Of a stretch of DNA of 64,000 nt, positions 24,338 to 34,080 are shown one piece after another. The notes under the pieces were generated by a model. That model ran no database searches. It worked only from the letters and a program-made list of their open reading frames with translations, and was not told the DNA's origin. A program made the translations under genes and the position numbers. Source of the stretch: Clostridiaceae bacterium (lineage in GTDB: Bacteria; Bacillota; Clostridia; Saccharofermentanales; DTU023); the NCBI GenBank assembly GCA_012838135.1, contig DUPV01000072.1:20771-84770 (forward strand). The letters run 5' to 3'. The first letter of the stretch is position 1; each line of letters begins with the position of its first letter.

Positions 24338-26299
24338 TTATTTTAATTCACTACGAATATCACCACGGCAATAGGCTTTAATTAATGCTTTAAGATCATG
24401 AATCTGTGTAATTATTTCTCGCCCCTGATCAGTATCACTGATCCTCAAACGACGCGGCATCGGTGTGACTACATGAATTTCCGGCAAATAACTGCCACTT
24501 TCTTTGGTAGGGTCAAAAGCATGATGTTCCGCTAAAGCCAGTTCATGTGAGCTGAAAATCAAAGTATAACCTGCTATTCCCGTAGTAGCTTGATAAGCTT
24601 TAGACAAGCCGCCGTCAATTACAAACAGCTTGCCGTTTGCCTTAATCGGTGTTTCACCGTCTTTAATTTTTACCGGTACATGACCGTTAATGATATGTGA
24701 AAACTTCGGATCAAGACCAAATTCCCGCAAGATAGCATCGGCACCTTCTTCGGTACGCGAATACTCATAATACGGGTTTCTCTTTTCTTCATGCAACTCT
24801 TTAGCATCCAGAAAATATCTTTCAAAAGTTGCCATTTTGTCTTTACCGAATAAGGGAGAATTTTTGCCGCACCACAGATACCACATGAAGTCCTGTCCTT
24901 TTCGACGTTCAGGTGAATTTTCCATGCTGAACCAAGCCCGGCGCACTTGATAATAGATATAGTCCATCAATTCTTTACCGGCATATTTTTCGCCGTCGAA
25001 CTCCAAAGCGGTAAAACTACCATCTTCATTCGTCGGAATACAACCATGATATAGTAAATTGCTATTGTGAATTTTATACATTCCACCTACGGAATATAAA
25101 TAATTGATATGCCTTTGCAATTTGGGTGATGATGTGAAAGATACTTTTAAAGAGTCAACTAATTCCTGTTCCTGCTCACTCAGAGCAAGCGGGTCCTGCG
25201 GATCAATTGTTGGGAAATTTGTATCCAACAGCGGATATTCTACACCGTTCTCTATAAAGACATTGCGTTCAAAATCGATTTTTTTCAGTACGATACGATC
25301 TTCCATATTAAATTCCGGATTACGTTCATATAATTTGCCTTCCAATTTGGTTTCAATAATCGCAACCATTTTTTGCATTTTGGCAGCAATTTCAGGATCG
25401 ATTCTGGCAATTTGCTTATCATCTTCAAAGATCCGAGGCATAAAACGCTCGCAAGGATCATCTGCATAAACTTCTGTTGCATAGCTGTAAAGCGGCCTTA
25501 AATTAATTCCATAACCATCTTCCAAACAATCGAAATTATTATAACGCAAAGCAATACGCACTACTGCCATAATCGCCACTTCACAGCCACCGGCAGCGGC
25601 CATCCAGATAACATCATGGTTACCCCATTGAATATCCACATCCGGATAATTCATCAATACATCCATAATTCTATGCGGTCCCGAACCACGATCGTAGATA
25701 TCCCCGATAATATGCAATTCATCAACTGAAACATTTTGAATCATTTCACACAGTGCAATAATAAAGGGTATGCTGGCATCCTGTTCAATAATTGCAAAAA
25801 TTATTGCTTGATTATAAATATCACTATCTTCTTCATCAACAATTGTATTCAAAAGTTCATTAATAATAACCGAATATTCTTTCGGTGTCTTTTCTTGAAT
25901 TTTAGGTAACGGATATTTTGAGGAAACATATTTTAATAAATCAATCAGCTGGAAAATAATGATTCTAACCCATTCATCAGTAATTTTATTCTCTTCATGT
26001 AATTTTTTTAAGGCAGTCCGCGGATTATACACAAGAAACGCCAAATCATTCTGTTGGTCTTCGGTTAAAGATCTCTGGAATAGCGTTTTGATTTTGCCTC
26101 GAATACTACCGGAAGCACTGTGTAAAAAATTAATAAATGCATCAGCCTCGCCATGTAAATCAGAAAAGAAATATTCTGTTCCTTTCGGCAAAGACAGCAG
26201 AGTTTGTAAATATACCAGTTCTCCGCGTGCTGCTTCAATTGTAGGGTAACGCTTGCTCAATAATTCTAAATGCTTGTCTATGTGTAAACTGGGTTTCAT
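24338..26299 (-). CDS. fbp: Class III fructose-1,6-bisphosphatase
   Basis: A 653-residue gluconeogenic phosphatase of the Firmicute class III type, which removes the 1-phosphate of fructose-1,6-bisphosphate. Metallophosphoesterase motifs are visible: YFFSDLHGEADAF, HIIGDIYDRGSGPH, IQWGNHDVIW and, near the C-terminus, IINGHVPVK. The length matches the family. AAAGGAGAT precedes the ATG. This class is typical of low-GC Gram-positives and supports the taxonomic reading. Confidence 0.95.
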   Translation of the reverse strand: MKPSLHIDKHLELLSKRYPTIEAARGELVYLQTLLSLPKGTEYFFSDLHGEADAFINFLHSASGSIRGKIKTLFQRSLTEDQQNDLAFLVYNPRTALKKLHEENKITDEWVRIIIFQLIDLLKYVSSKYPLPKIQEKTPKEYSVIINELLNTIVDEEDSDIYNQAIIFAIIEQDASIPFIIALCEMIQNVSVDELHIIGDIYDRGSGPHRIMDVLMNYPDVDIQWGNHDVIWMAAAGGCEVAIMAVVRIALRYNNFDCLEDGYGINLRPLYSYATEVYADDPCERFMPRIFEDDKQIARIDPEIAAKMQKMVAIIETKLEGKLYERNPEFNMEDRIVLKKIDFERNVFIENGVEYPLLDTNFPTIDPQDPLALSEQEQELVDSLKVSFTSSPKLQRHINYLYSVGGMYKIHNSNLLYHGCIPTNEDGSFTALEFDGEKYAGKELMDYIYYQVRRAWFSMENSPERRKGQDFMWYLWCGKNSPLFGKDKMATFERYFLDAKELHEEKRNPYYEYSRTEEGADAILREFGLDPKFSHIINGHVPVKIKDGETPIKANGKLFVIDGGLSKAYQATTGIAGYTLIFSSHELALAEHHAFDPTKESGSYLPEIHVVTPMPRRLRISDTDQGREIITQIHDLKALIKAYCRGDIRSELK

Positions 26300-26317
26300 T
26301 AATATCTCCTTTACTTT

Positions 26318-26348
26318 AAGAAAAGCGTGTACTACTCACGCTTTTCTT
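26318..26348 (-). terminator. Hairpin between ftsH and fbp
   Basis: AAGAAAAGCGTG pairs perfectly over 12 bp with CACGCTTTTCTT across a 7-base loop. On the minus strand it lies just after the ftsH stop; its T-rich right arm makes a plausible terminator. Confidence 0.65.
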
Positions 26349-26357
26349 ATAATGTTT

Positions 26358-28415
26358 CTATAACTCTGATTTATTATTATCATAATCATTTGATATAGTA
26401 TCAAATGTCGAATTTTGCAAATTTGAATCCGTCACTTGTGGTCTGATTTCATCGGTTACTCCATAATTCGGCAATTCAGAATCAGGAACCGGCGGTGCAA
26501 CCATTTCCGGATCTTTAGGAAGTTTATTGCCGAGTTCGGAAATATATTGGTCGTCAGGATCTGCCAATGGTTTGAATTCCACAGCATATTCTCGATAAAG
26601 CTTCTCAAATTCCGGACCTTCAATTTTCTCAACTTCCAGCAGAAGCTCCGACAATTTTTCCAAGAGTACTCTCTCTCGACTCAAAATTGCCAAAGTTTCA
26701 GCATATGCCTGATCCAAAATACTCTTCACTTCCTGGTCAATTTGCGCCAATAAATGTTCACTGTAATTACCGTTGCTATGTGTATAATCTCTACCTAAAA
26801 ATACTTCTTCATGTGTAGTTAGAGAATAGTTTTTCAATTTATCACTCATACCGTATTTTGTAATCATGTCGCGCGCAATTTTATTACATGTCTGCAAATC
26901 GGAAGAAGCTCCGGTAGAAATTTCATTAAAGATTATTTCTTCTGCTCCTCTGCCGCCTAAAGCATACAAAATATCATCATACAGCTGTTCTTTAGTTAAG
27001 TAGTTAAAGTCCTCATTCGGTTTTGCAGCAGTATATCCTCCGGCGCCGCCGGCAGGAATAATCGTAACACGCTCAACACGTTTCGTATCAGAAACCGATC
27101 TCAGCACTACGGCATGTCCGGCTTCATGATAAGCTGTAATTTTACGATCTTTATCCGACATCACACTGCTCTTCTTTTCCGGCCCGATTGTAACTTTATA
27201 AACGGCCTCACTGATATCTTCATAGTAGATTTTGTTAGCATTTTTTCTGGCAGCAAGCAGAGCAGCTTCATTCAATAAATTTGCCAAATCAGCACCGGTA
27301 AAACCGGGAGTAAGTTTTGCAATTTCCTCCAAATCGATTGCAGAATCCAAAGGTTTGTCTTTGGCATGAACATGGAGAATTGCCGTGCGACCTGCCAAAT
27401 CCGGACGCATAACCGTTATTCTACGGTCAAATCTGCCCGGTCTTAATAGTGCAGGATCCAAAATATCCGGTCGATTGGTAGCCGCCATAACTATTACACC
27501 CTCATTCGGACCAAAACCATCCATTTCAACCAATAGCTGATTCAAGGTTTGTTCTCTTTCATCATGCCCGCCGCCAAGTCCGGCACCGCGTTGTCTGCCG
27601 ACTGCATCAATTTCATCTATAAAAATAATCGAAGGTGATTTTTTCTTGGCTTCATCAAACATATCTCTAACTCGTGATGCACCTACACCGACAAACATTT
27701 CAACAAAATCCGAACCTGAAATTGAGAAGAAGGGAACTCCTGCCTCACCTGCCACGGCTTTACCTAATAAAGTTTTACCTGTTCCCGGGGCACCGACCAG
27801 GAGAATACCTTTCGGAACTCGAGCACCCAATTTGGAATACTTATCCGAGTTCTTTAAGAAATCAACAATTTCCTGTAATTCGGCCTTTTCTTCATCCGCA
27901 CCGGCTACATCATCAAAAGTAATCACATTTTCATCCGGATTGCTAAGCCTTGCCCGGCTGCGGCCGAAATTCATCGTACTCCTGCCGTCACCGGCTTGAC
28001 GATTGAACGTAAACCAAACAAAGAAGATCATCCCGCCGACTAAGAGCATAACTAAAACAATATTAAAAACACTGTAAAAATCCGTTGGTTTATTATAGTC
28101 GTATGTATCTATTTCACCTTTTTGATAGGCAGCTTCAAAATCTTTAAATAAGTCACCAACTAACGCCGGATGAATTTGTTTAGAATAAATTTTACCCGGT
28201 TGACCATTTTGATCTTTCAAAGTAACTTCAAGCTTATCGCCATCCATTTTGACCGATTTGATCTGTTTATCTTCCAATTGTTTTTGTAAATCGGATAAAT
28301 AAAATTGATCCGGATTATTTACTCTTGACATAAAATAAGATGATAATAAAATCACCACTAATAAAATTATATAAAAAGACATCCCGGAAGATCGGTTTTT
28401 CTTTTTATTACCCAT
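26358..28415 (-). CDS. ftsH: ATP-dependent zinc metalloprotease FtsH
   Basis: A 685-residue membrane AAA protease for quality control of membrane and regulatory proteins. Two N-terminal helices (about 13-30 and 116-135) flank an external domain. Walker A GAPGTGKT lies near residue 207, Walker B is [11 protein letters not shown], the second region of homology is [17 protein letters not shown] and the zinc site is HEAGHAV. The last 60 residues form a polar tail rich in Asp, Asn and Pro, longer than usual. AGGAGG precedes the ATG, and the gene overlaps hpt by eight bases, the usual hpt-ftsH pair. Confidence 0.96.
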   Translation of the reverse strand: MGNKKKNRSSGMSFYIILLVVILLSSYFMSRVNNPDQFYLSDLQKQLEDKQIKSVKMDGDKLEVTLKDQNGQPGKIYSKQIHPALVGDLFKDFEAAYQKGEIDTYDYNKPTDFYSVFNIVLVMLLVGGMIFFVWFTFNRQAGDGRSTMNFGRSRARLSNPDENVITFDDVAGADEEKAELQEIVDFLKNSDKYSKLGARVPKGILLVGAPGTGKTLLGKAVAGEAGVPFFSISGSDFVEMFVGVGASRVRDMFDEAKKKSPSIIFIDEIDAVGRQRGAGLGGGHDEREQTLNQLLVEMDGFGPNEGVIVMAATNRPDILDPALLRPGRFDRRITVMRPDLAGRTAILHVHAKDKPLDSAIDLEEIAKLTPGFTGADLANLLNEAALLAARKNANKIYYEDISEAVYKVTIGPEKKSSVMSDKDRKITAYHEAGHAVVLRSVSDTKRVERVTIIPAGGAGGYTAAKPNEDFNYLTKEQLYDDILYALGGRGAEEIIFNEISTGASSDLQTCNKIARDMITKYGMSDKLKNYSLTTHEEVFLGRDYTHSNGNYSEHLLAQIDQEVKSILDQAYAETLAILSRERVLLEKLSELLLEVEKIEGPEFEKLYREYAVEFKPLADPDDQYISELGNKLPKDPEMVAPPVPDSELPNYGVTDEIRPQVTDSNLQNSTFDTISNDYDNNKSEL

Positions 28416-28947
28416 CTAATTCCTCCTGATCGGACTTCGTAAGTACACAGATGTCCGGCAAATTTCGATATTGTCCATTATAATCAAGACCATAGCCTAC
28501 AATAAATTTGTCAGGAATTTGTCTACCTATATAATCAACTTTTACTTCCGCTCTTCTTCGATCCGGCTTATCAAAACATGCACAAATTCGCAAACTTGCA
28601 GGATTTCTGCTTTTCAACATATCCACTAAATGCGAAAGGGTTAAACCGGAATCAATAATATCTTCAACCAGAATGACATGTTTATCTTCGATTGTATCAT
28701 CCAGGTCTTTAATTATTTTCACATCACCTGAACTCTTCGTACCCGTATAACTTGAAACCGACATAAAATCAATCTCACAGGGAACTTCGATTTTTCGCAT
28801 TAAATCTGCTAAAAAAATGATAGCTCCTTTTAAAATGCAGATTAAGACTATTTCTTTGCCTTGATAGTCTGCAGTTATCTGCTCTCCTAAACGCTTGCAA
28901 ATTGTTTCAATTTCTTCTTTGGATACCAGAATCTCTGAAATATACAT
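28408..28947 (-). CDS. hpt: Hypoxanthine(-guanine) phosphoribosyltransferase
   Basis: A 179-residue purine salvage enzyme. The PRPP-binding loop is [14 protein letters not shown], and [16 protein letters not shown] and [20 protein letters not shown] are family segments. I take the ATG at 28947; the open frame extends to a TTG at 28986, which has no better ribosome site. The order tilS-hpt-ftsH is conserved in Firmicutes. Confidence 0.93.
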   Translation of the reverse strand: MYISEILVSKEEIETICKRLGEQITADYQGKEIVLICILKGAIIFLADLMRKIEVPCEIDFMSVSSYTGTKSSGDVKIIKDLDDTIEDKHVILVEDIIDSGLTLSHLVDMLKSRNPASLRICACFDKPDRRRAEVKVDYIGRQIPDKFIVGYGLDYNGQYRNLPDICVLTKSDQEELDG

Positions 28948-29086
28948 ACAATTATCACTTTCAATTATAAATTTCTTGTTTTTCAATTATACCAAGAGAC
29001 TATTTTGAATTCCACTTATCACGTAAAATCTCAATCGATATATGTAAAATTTGACTCTTTTTTTCTTGCCAAAATTTATAAAAATG

Positions 29087-30100
29087 TTACTCCAATAGCA
29101 AAATAAGCCTTGATTTATATCTTTTGATACCAATACCATCACCGATATCTATCAGTTTATTGCCATGTTCGCCATGGACTATCTGCCAAAGTTGTTCAAA
29201 TTGAGAATAGCTGAGAATTTTATCCGGTATTTTGCTTTGAATCCATTGATCAATTACTTGTTTAAATAAAGCACGCGGCAGCCGTTTAACTTTTTTCAAA
29301 GCCAATATCGTTTCTTCGATCTGACATTCAGGAAAAATTTTGTTTTTCGTCCAAAGTAATGCATCTTCCGCTTCATTTAAATTGTATGCCATTCTCGCAA
29401 TGACCGGTTTAATATCATAACCGACCGTTTCACTCCACACGGGAAGCAAATGGTTGCGGATTCTATTGCGTAAATATAAGTCAGATTGATTAGTATGATC
29501 TTCAACCCATTGCCAATTTTGCTCAGCAACTAATTCTTGGATTTCTTGTTTGCTGATACAAAGCAACGGTCTGATCAAATAATTTTCCTTAATTCTTAAA
29601 GTACTTAGTCCTGCTAATCCCGTACCGCGTCCGATATTCAGCACAACGGATTCTGCCAAATCATCTTGATGATGCCCCAAGGCCACCTTGATGTCATGAC
29701 CTACATACGACTGTTCTTTTTGTATTTTTTCTGCTAACTCAGCAAAAAAAGCATAACGAGCAAAACGTCCGGCTTCTTCTTCACCCTTTTGTCTTTGTTC
29801 CGCTAAAACCGGTATATCAACTTTTTTTACAAAAAGCGGGACATTTAACTCAGAACAAAGTTTTTCAACAAAAGTCTGATCCCGATCAGCTTCTTCTCTA
29901 ATTTGATGATTCAGATGAGCTGCAACAAGCTCTAATTGATAAACATTTCTTTGTTGTAACCAAATAAAAAAATATAGCAAATAAATTGAATCAATACCGC
30001 CGGACAAAGCGACAATCACCACAGTTCGTTGACTAATTAAACTATGCTCCTGACAGTAGTTTTTGATTTTAATAAATTGACCGGAAAATTCTTCAATCAT
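29087..30100 (-). CDS. tilS: tRNA(Ile)-lysidine synthase
   Basis: A 337-residue protein with the PP-loop VALSGGIDSIYLL, followed by AAHLNHQIREEADRDQTFVE and GHHQDDLAESVVLN. It modifies the CAU anticodon of tRNA-Ile2 to lysidine. It is shorter than many Gram-positive homologues and may have a reduced C-terminal domain. The ATG at 30100 lies immediately after the dnaB stop; the longer open frame starts with a TTG inside dnaB. Confidence 0.9.
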   Translation of the reverse strand: MIEEFSGQFIKIKNYCQEHSLISQRTVVIVALSGGIDSIYLLYFFIWLQQRNVYQLELVAAHLNHQIREEADRDQTFVEKLCSELNVPLFVKKVDIPVLAEQRQKGEEEAGRFARYAFFAELAEKIQKEQSYVGHDIKVALGHHQDDLAESVVLNIGRGTGLAGLSTLRIKENYLIRPLLCISKQEIQELVAEQNWQWVEDHTNQSDLYLRNRIRNHLLPVWSETVGYDIKPVIARMAYNLNEAEDALLWTKNKIFPECQIEETILALKKVKRLPRALFKQVIDQWIQSKIPDKILSYSQFEQLWQIVHGEHGNKLIDIGDGIGIKRYKSRLILLLE

Positions 30101-30101
30101 T

Positions 30102-31517
30102 TTAATAGCCCGATGTTGAACCTCTGCCAGCAGGCGGAGCATCCGGTAAAGGAATAATTTCGGGTTCAAAAAACATTGTATATTCTGCGCGCCAGCCTAA
30201 ATGAATAGTTCTGGTTTCACCGTGTCTGTTTTTCGCAACAATTAATTCCGCCGCTTCAACATCTTTTTTTGGTTCATCTTGATTATAATAATCATCACGA
30301 TAGAGAAACATGACCACATCAGCATCCTGCTCAATCGCACCGGAATCTCTCAGGTCAGATAAAATAGGTCGTCTGTTACTTCTATTTTCACAAGCTCGCG
30401 ATAATTGAGAAATAGCAATGACCGGAACATCCAATTCACGTGCCATAATTTTCAGCTGACGGGAAATTTCTGATATTTCCTGCTGTCGATTATCATTACG
30501 AATTCGATCGCTTGACATCAATTGTAAATAATCAACGACGATTAAGCCGAGATTTTTTTCGAGTTTTAATTGTCTGGCTTTAGCCAGCATTTCAATTGCC
30601 GAAATGCCGGAACGATCATCTATATAAATCGGCGCTTCATATAAAGCCGTGAAATTATCGGCAATTTTGTCCCAATCTTCTTTAGTTAATTTGGCTGAGC
30701 CGATTCTTCTTGAATCAATTGAAAGATGTGAGGACAGAAATCGATTTGATACTTCTTCTTTTGACATTTCCAAACTGAAAATAGCCGTAGGAATTTGATA
30801 GATCATCGCTGCTTTATGTACTATATTCAAAGCCAATGCAGTTTTTCCCATTCCCGGTCTTGCCGCAATAATTACTAAGCCGCCCTTTTTCAAACCGCCA
30901 AGTGTTTCATCAATTGACGGAAAGCCTGAGCGAATCATGTCTTCTTTACCACCCTTGGCAAAAGCTTCCAAATAATTCAAGCGCTCGGCCAAGACAGGTC
31001 CCAATTTGGCAAAACCGCGACGATCCTGATCTTCACGAATATCATACAATTTTTTTGCGACCAGATCGATAATCTCATCGATATTTTCACTATCGCCGTA
31101 ACAAGTTGCAATTACATCATTTAAACTCAAAATCATCTGACGTAATTTGGATTTTTCCAAGACGATATCGGAATAATATCGGTAATTACGCAAAAGCGGA
31201 GTGGCTTCGGCAAGCGAAGTCAAATATTCTAAACTTCCAACATCTGCTAATTGACCTTTGAGTGATAAATACTCCGACAAGGTTACTAAATCAATCGGTT
31301 TATGATCATTGTAAAGAATTAAGATTGCTTCAAAAATAGTTTGATTTGCCGGAAAATAGAAATCTTCCGGATCTAGAGTATTAATTAAATCCGGAATACA
31401 ATCGGCAGAAATCATCGCACTGCCAAGAACTGCCTGTTCAGCTTGCTCATTGTGGGGTGGGATTCGATTTAACAATTTTTGCCTGATTTCTTCAGGTATG
31501 TAATTATTTCTTGCCAT
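30102..31517 (-). CDS. dnaB: Replicative DNA helicase DnaB
   Basis: A 471-residue hexameric helicase. The N-terminal domain has IPPHNEQAEQAVLGSAMI; the RecA-like domain has Walker A ARPGMGKTAL, Walker B LGLIVVDYLQLM and DLRDSGAIEQDADVVMFL. The chosen ATG (31517) begins MARNNYIPEE; an in-frame TTG lies six codons upstream. It is part of the rpsF-ssb-rpsR-rplI-dnaB string common in Firmicutes. No intein is present. Confidence 0.94.
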   Translation of the reverse strand: MARNNYIPEEIRQKLLNRIPPHNEQAEQAVLGSAMISADCIPDLINTLDPEDFYFPANQTIFEAILILYNDHKPIDLVTLSEYLSLKGQLADVGSLEYLTSLAEATPLLRNYRYYSDIVLEKSKLRQMILSLNDVIATCYGDSENIDEIIDLVAKKLYDIREDQDRRGFAKLGPVLAERLNYLEAFAKGGKEDMIRSGFPSIDETLGGLKKGGLVIIAARPGMGKTALALNIVHKAAMIYQIPTAIFSLEMSKEEVSNRFLSSHLSIDSRRIGSAKLTKEDWDKIADNFTALYEAPIYIDDRSGISAIEMLAKARQLKLEKNLGLIVVDYLQLMSSDRIRNDNRQQEISEISRQLKIMARELDVPVIAISQLSRACENRSNRRPILSDLRDSGAIEQDADVVMFLYRDDYYNQDEPKKDVEAAELIVAKNRHGETRTIHLGWRAEYTMFFEPEIIPLPDAPPAGRGSTSGY

Positions 31518-31631
31518 ATATTCCGGTTTAATCAATATAAATATTATGCTTTTATCTCATACAATTCCCATACTTCTGCAGAACATCTTCTGTTTATTAA
31601 GATACTTCTTGTGTTATGTTTCTTCAGAATT

Positions 31632-32249
31632 TTATTCGTTTACTTCGGAATCTGCTTCGGTTTCTTCTTCAGACTCTGCCAAAGCAGCTTCAATTTGATC
31701 AGCTACTTCTTTTGCTTCGGCGACTTCTTCCGCAACCGCTTTTTCTGCAGCATTTTTTGCTTCTGCTGCCAATTTAGCTTGTGCTAAAACTTTTTGTTTT
31801 TCCGGATCTTCATCTTCGACGTGAATTGTAAAATTAACTGAGATTTCAGGATGCAATTTAATATTTGCAGTATACGTACCGATTTCTTTAATATTTTCTG
31901 ACAATGATAAATCTCTGCGATCTGCCATATAACCATTATCAGCTAAAACTTCAGCCAAATCGATTGTCGTAACTGAACCGAATAAACGTCCTGCTTCACC
32001 GGTTTTGACTTTGATTGTAAATTCTTCGCCGCTGATTTTCTCAGCTTTTTCTTGAGCTTCAGCCAAGTTACGTGCTCTTTTTGCTTCAAAAGCTTTTTGC
32101 TGAGTTTTCAAAGTATTTAAATTTTCTTTAGTTGTTCTAACTGCCAATTTTTGACGTAATAAATAATTGTTGGCATAACCGCGTTTAACCTCAACAATCT
32201 CACCGGCTTGCCCTAAATTGTTTATATCTTCAAGTAATATGACTTTCAT
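31632..32249 (-). CDS. rplI: Ribosomal protein L9 with acidic C-terminal tail
   Basis: A 205-residue L9; residues 1-150 follow the family (MKVILLEDINNLGQAGEIVEVKRGYANNYL, then a C-terminal domain with GRLFGSVT). Typical L9 has about 150 residues. The extra 50 or so (QAKLAAEAKNAAEKAVAEEV onward) are rich in Ala and Glu and end DSEVNE, likely a helical, highly charged tail. GGAGG precedes the ATG. Confidence 0.95.
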   Translation of the reverse strand: MKVILLEDINNLGQAGEIVEVKRGYANNYLLRQKLAVRTTKENLNTLKTQQKAFEAKRARNLAEAQEKAEKISGEEFTIKVKTGEAGRLFGSVTTIDLAEVLADNGYMADRRDLSLSENIKEIGTYTANIKLHPEISVNFTIHVEDEDPEKQKVLAQAKLAAEAKNAAEKAVAEEVAEAKEVADQIEAALAESEEETEADSEVNE

Positions 32250-32324
32250 CTACTATCCTCCAGATTAATAATTTGTGTGAGGCTGACCCGATTGAATCAG
32301 CCTGCATGTTAAATGAAATTTAAA

Positions 32325-32579
32325 TTATTCTCCAGTGTAGGAAAGTAATGCCATTTGACGTGCACGCTTGATTGCAGTAGCTATTCCTCTTTGATGCTTG
32401 GCACAGGTACCGGACATTCGACGCGGTAAAATTTTGCCGCTTTCACTAACATAGCGTTGCAAAGTATTCACATCTTTATAGTCTATGTGCTCAATATGCT
32501 CAGCACAAAAATGACAAACTTTTCTACGACCACGGCGGGGGCGGAAATTTCTACGATCGCCTCTCTTATTATCTGCCAT
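32325..32579 (-). CDS. rpsR: Ribosomal protein S18
   Basis: An 84-residue S18 with an arginine-rich start. The C-type motifs KVCHFCAEH and [10 protein letters not shown] keep three cysteines and a histidine, indicating the zinc-binding (C+) form. It partners S6 in the 30S platform, and is encoded between ssb and rplI. Confidence 0.96.
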   Translation of the reverse strand: MADNKRGDRRNFRPRRGRRKVCHFCAEHIEHIDYKDVNTLQRYVSESGKILPRRMSGTCAKHQRGIATAIKRARQMALLSYTGE

Positions 32580-32619
32580 TAGTCAAACTCCTTTCAAAAA
32601 TGAGGTAATTTCAATTTAA

Positions 32620-33093
32620 TTAAAGATCAAAAGGTAGCGATGTGTCATCGACCTCGGGCATAAATCCTTCTCCTTCCGGAATGTCCAGGCTTACTTTCGG
32701 TCCAGATGGTTGTTGAACAGAACCGGGGCTGCCACTATTATAATAATTTGATCCGTCATAATTATCATCCTGCTGTCTTTTGGAATCAGCAAAGTAAATT
32801 TCATCAGCTATAACTTCTGTAATGTAACGACGTTCACCATTTTCATCTTCCCAGCTTCTCGGCTGAATTGAACCGACCAAAGCCATTCGTGCACCCTTGC
32901 TGAAATATCTGGCAGCAAATTCTGCAGTTTGTCGCCAAGCCACAATCGGAATAAAATCAGTTTCGCGCTCTCCCTGCTGATTTTTGAAACGACGATCAAT
33001 CGCTAAAGTAAACGAACAGACGGAGATATTATTCTGTGTAGTTCTCAATTCGGGATCTTTGGTTAACCTTCCCATCAATATCGCTTTATTCAT
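32620..33093 (-). CDS. ssb: Single-stranded DNA-binding protein
   Basis: A 157-residue SSB: OB fold over residues 1-105 (MNKAILMGRLTKDPELR, FIPIVAWRQTAEFAARY), a Gly/Asn/Pro linker, and the acidic tip DDTSLPFDL that binds replication partners. It sits between rpsF and rpsR, the classical autoregulated cluster. Confidence 0.96.
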   Translation of the reverse strand: MNKAILMGRLTKDPELRTTQNNISVCSFTLAIDRRFKNQQGERETDFIPIVAWRQTAEFAARYFSKGARMALVGSIQPRSWEDENGERRYITEVIADEIYFADSKRQQDDNYDGSNYYNSGSPGSVQQPSGPKVSLDIPEGEGFMPEVDDTSLPFDL

Positions 33094-33120
33094 AATTTCT
33101 ACCTTTCTTTTCTTTTGGAC

Positions 33121-33408
33121 TTACTCATCTACCGCTGTTACTAAATAACGCAGTACGTTATCTGTGATTCTTAGAATACGGTTAACTTCAATTGGAAAAT
33201 CAGGTTCAGATTTGAAATTAATTAAAACGTAATAACCTTCAGTCTCATCTTCGATTTCATATGCCAGACGTCTGCGTCCCCATACATCAATTTCCAGAAT
33301 TTCGCCCTGACCGGCAATTAAATCCTGAATTCTTTGATTTAAAGAATCCAAAGCGTCTTCACCTATCGTAGGATTAAGCACATAAAGTAATTCGTATTTT
33401 CTTGACAC
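33121..33408 (-). CDS. rpsF: Ribosomal protein S6
   Basis: A 95-residue S6 beginning SRKYELLYVLNPTIGEDALD, with the S18-contacting strand GYYVLINFKSEPDFPIEVNRIL. The start is a GTG at 33408 with an AGGAGGTG site; an upstream in-frame extension to 33465 runs through leader hairpins and is not coding. First gene of the rpsF-ssb-rpsR-rplI-dnaB block. Confidence 0.95.
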   Translation of the reverse strand: MSRKYELLYVLNPTIGEDALDSLNQRIQDLIAGQGEILEIDVWGRRRLAYEIEDETEGYYVLINFKSEPDFPIEVNRILRITDNVLRYLVTAVDE

Positions 33409-33434
33409 GTAGTTCACCTCCTCTCGGTCAAATG

Positions 33435-33493
33435 GCTCTATATATGAATAGAGCGAGGAATGCACTCGACGAGTGCATGATCCGTCAGGATCA
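33435..33493 (-). promoter_or_regulatory. Structured rpsF leader: three perfect hairpins
   Basis: Three stems lie side by side in the rpsF 5' region: TGATCC/GGATCA (33478-33493), TGCACTC/GAGTGCA (33461-33477) and GCTCTAT/ATAGAGC (33435-33454). The last ends about 27 bases from the start codon. rpsF leaders in many bacteria carry an S6:S18-binding RNA for feedback control; I cannot match that motif base for base here, so the regulatory role is inferred from position. Confidence 0.55.
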
Positions 33494-33542
33494 GTTCCAT
33501 TATTTAAATATTATCAGCTAAATAAAATTAGCATAATTCAGG

Positions 33543-34010
33543 TTAATTAGTCAAATTTTTTAAAATACAAGGCATTATAGAAATCAATCTTTCTGCCGTT
33601 TCTTGATAAACTTCAAGCGAACCGCCGTAAGGATCTTTGATATCTTGATCCGAACCGATATATTCACATATAGTAAAGATTTTTTCAGCTTTATCAGGAT
33701 AATAGATATGTAATAGTTCTCTTTGTGTGGCTGTCATAGTTAACACAATCCGGGCATCTTTTATCATTTTTTCATCCAGTTGACGTGAACGATGATCTTC
33801 CACATTAATTCCTACGGCAGCAAGGGCTTCTTTTGCTTCAGGCGTAACAGGCAAACCGCTTTCTGTAGCCAGACCGGCAGAAATTGCAAACCAATTCATA
33901 TTTTCCTTCTCGGCATAACTGTTAAAAATAGCAGCAGCCATCGGACTACGACAAGTATTTCCGGTACATACAAATAATATATGTTTTTGAATATCGTCTT
34001 CTATTCTCAT
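33543..34010 (-). CDS. ywlE: Low-molecular-weight phosphatase, likely protein-arginine phosphatase YwlE
   Basis: A 155-residue phosphatase with the P-loop VCTGNTCRSP (Cys15, Arg21) and general-acid region KDPYGGSLEVY. The threonine within the loop (Thr19, corresponding to Thr11 of B. subtilis YwlE) is the known determinant of phosphoarginine over phosphotyrosine specificity, so it should reverse McsB-type arginine phosphorylation. Neighbouring sua5 (ywlC) matches the B. subtilis ywlC-ywlE arrangement. GGAG precedes the ATG. No mcsB lies in this window. Confidence 0.85.
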   Translation of the reverse strand: MRIEDDIQKHILFVCTGNTCRSPMAAAIFNSYAEKENMNWFAISAGLATESGLPVTPEAKEALAAVGINVEDHRSRQLDEKMIKDARIVLTMTATQRELLHIYYPDKAEKIFTICEYIGSDQDIKDPYGGSLEVYQETAERLISIMPCILKNLTN

Positions 34011-34080
34011 CTTTACTCCATCAAGTTAATTCTCATACTTTGCAGTTTTTGCTAAATTTCTTAATACATAGCTTTTTTAA

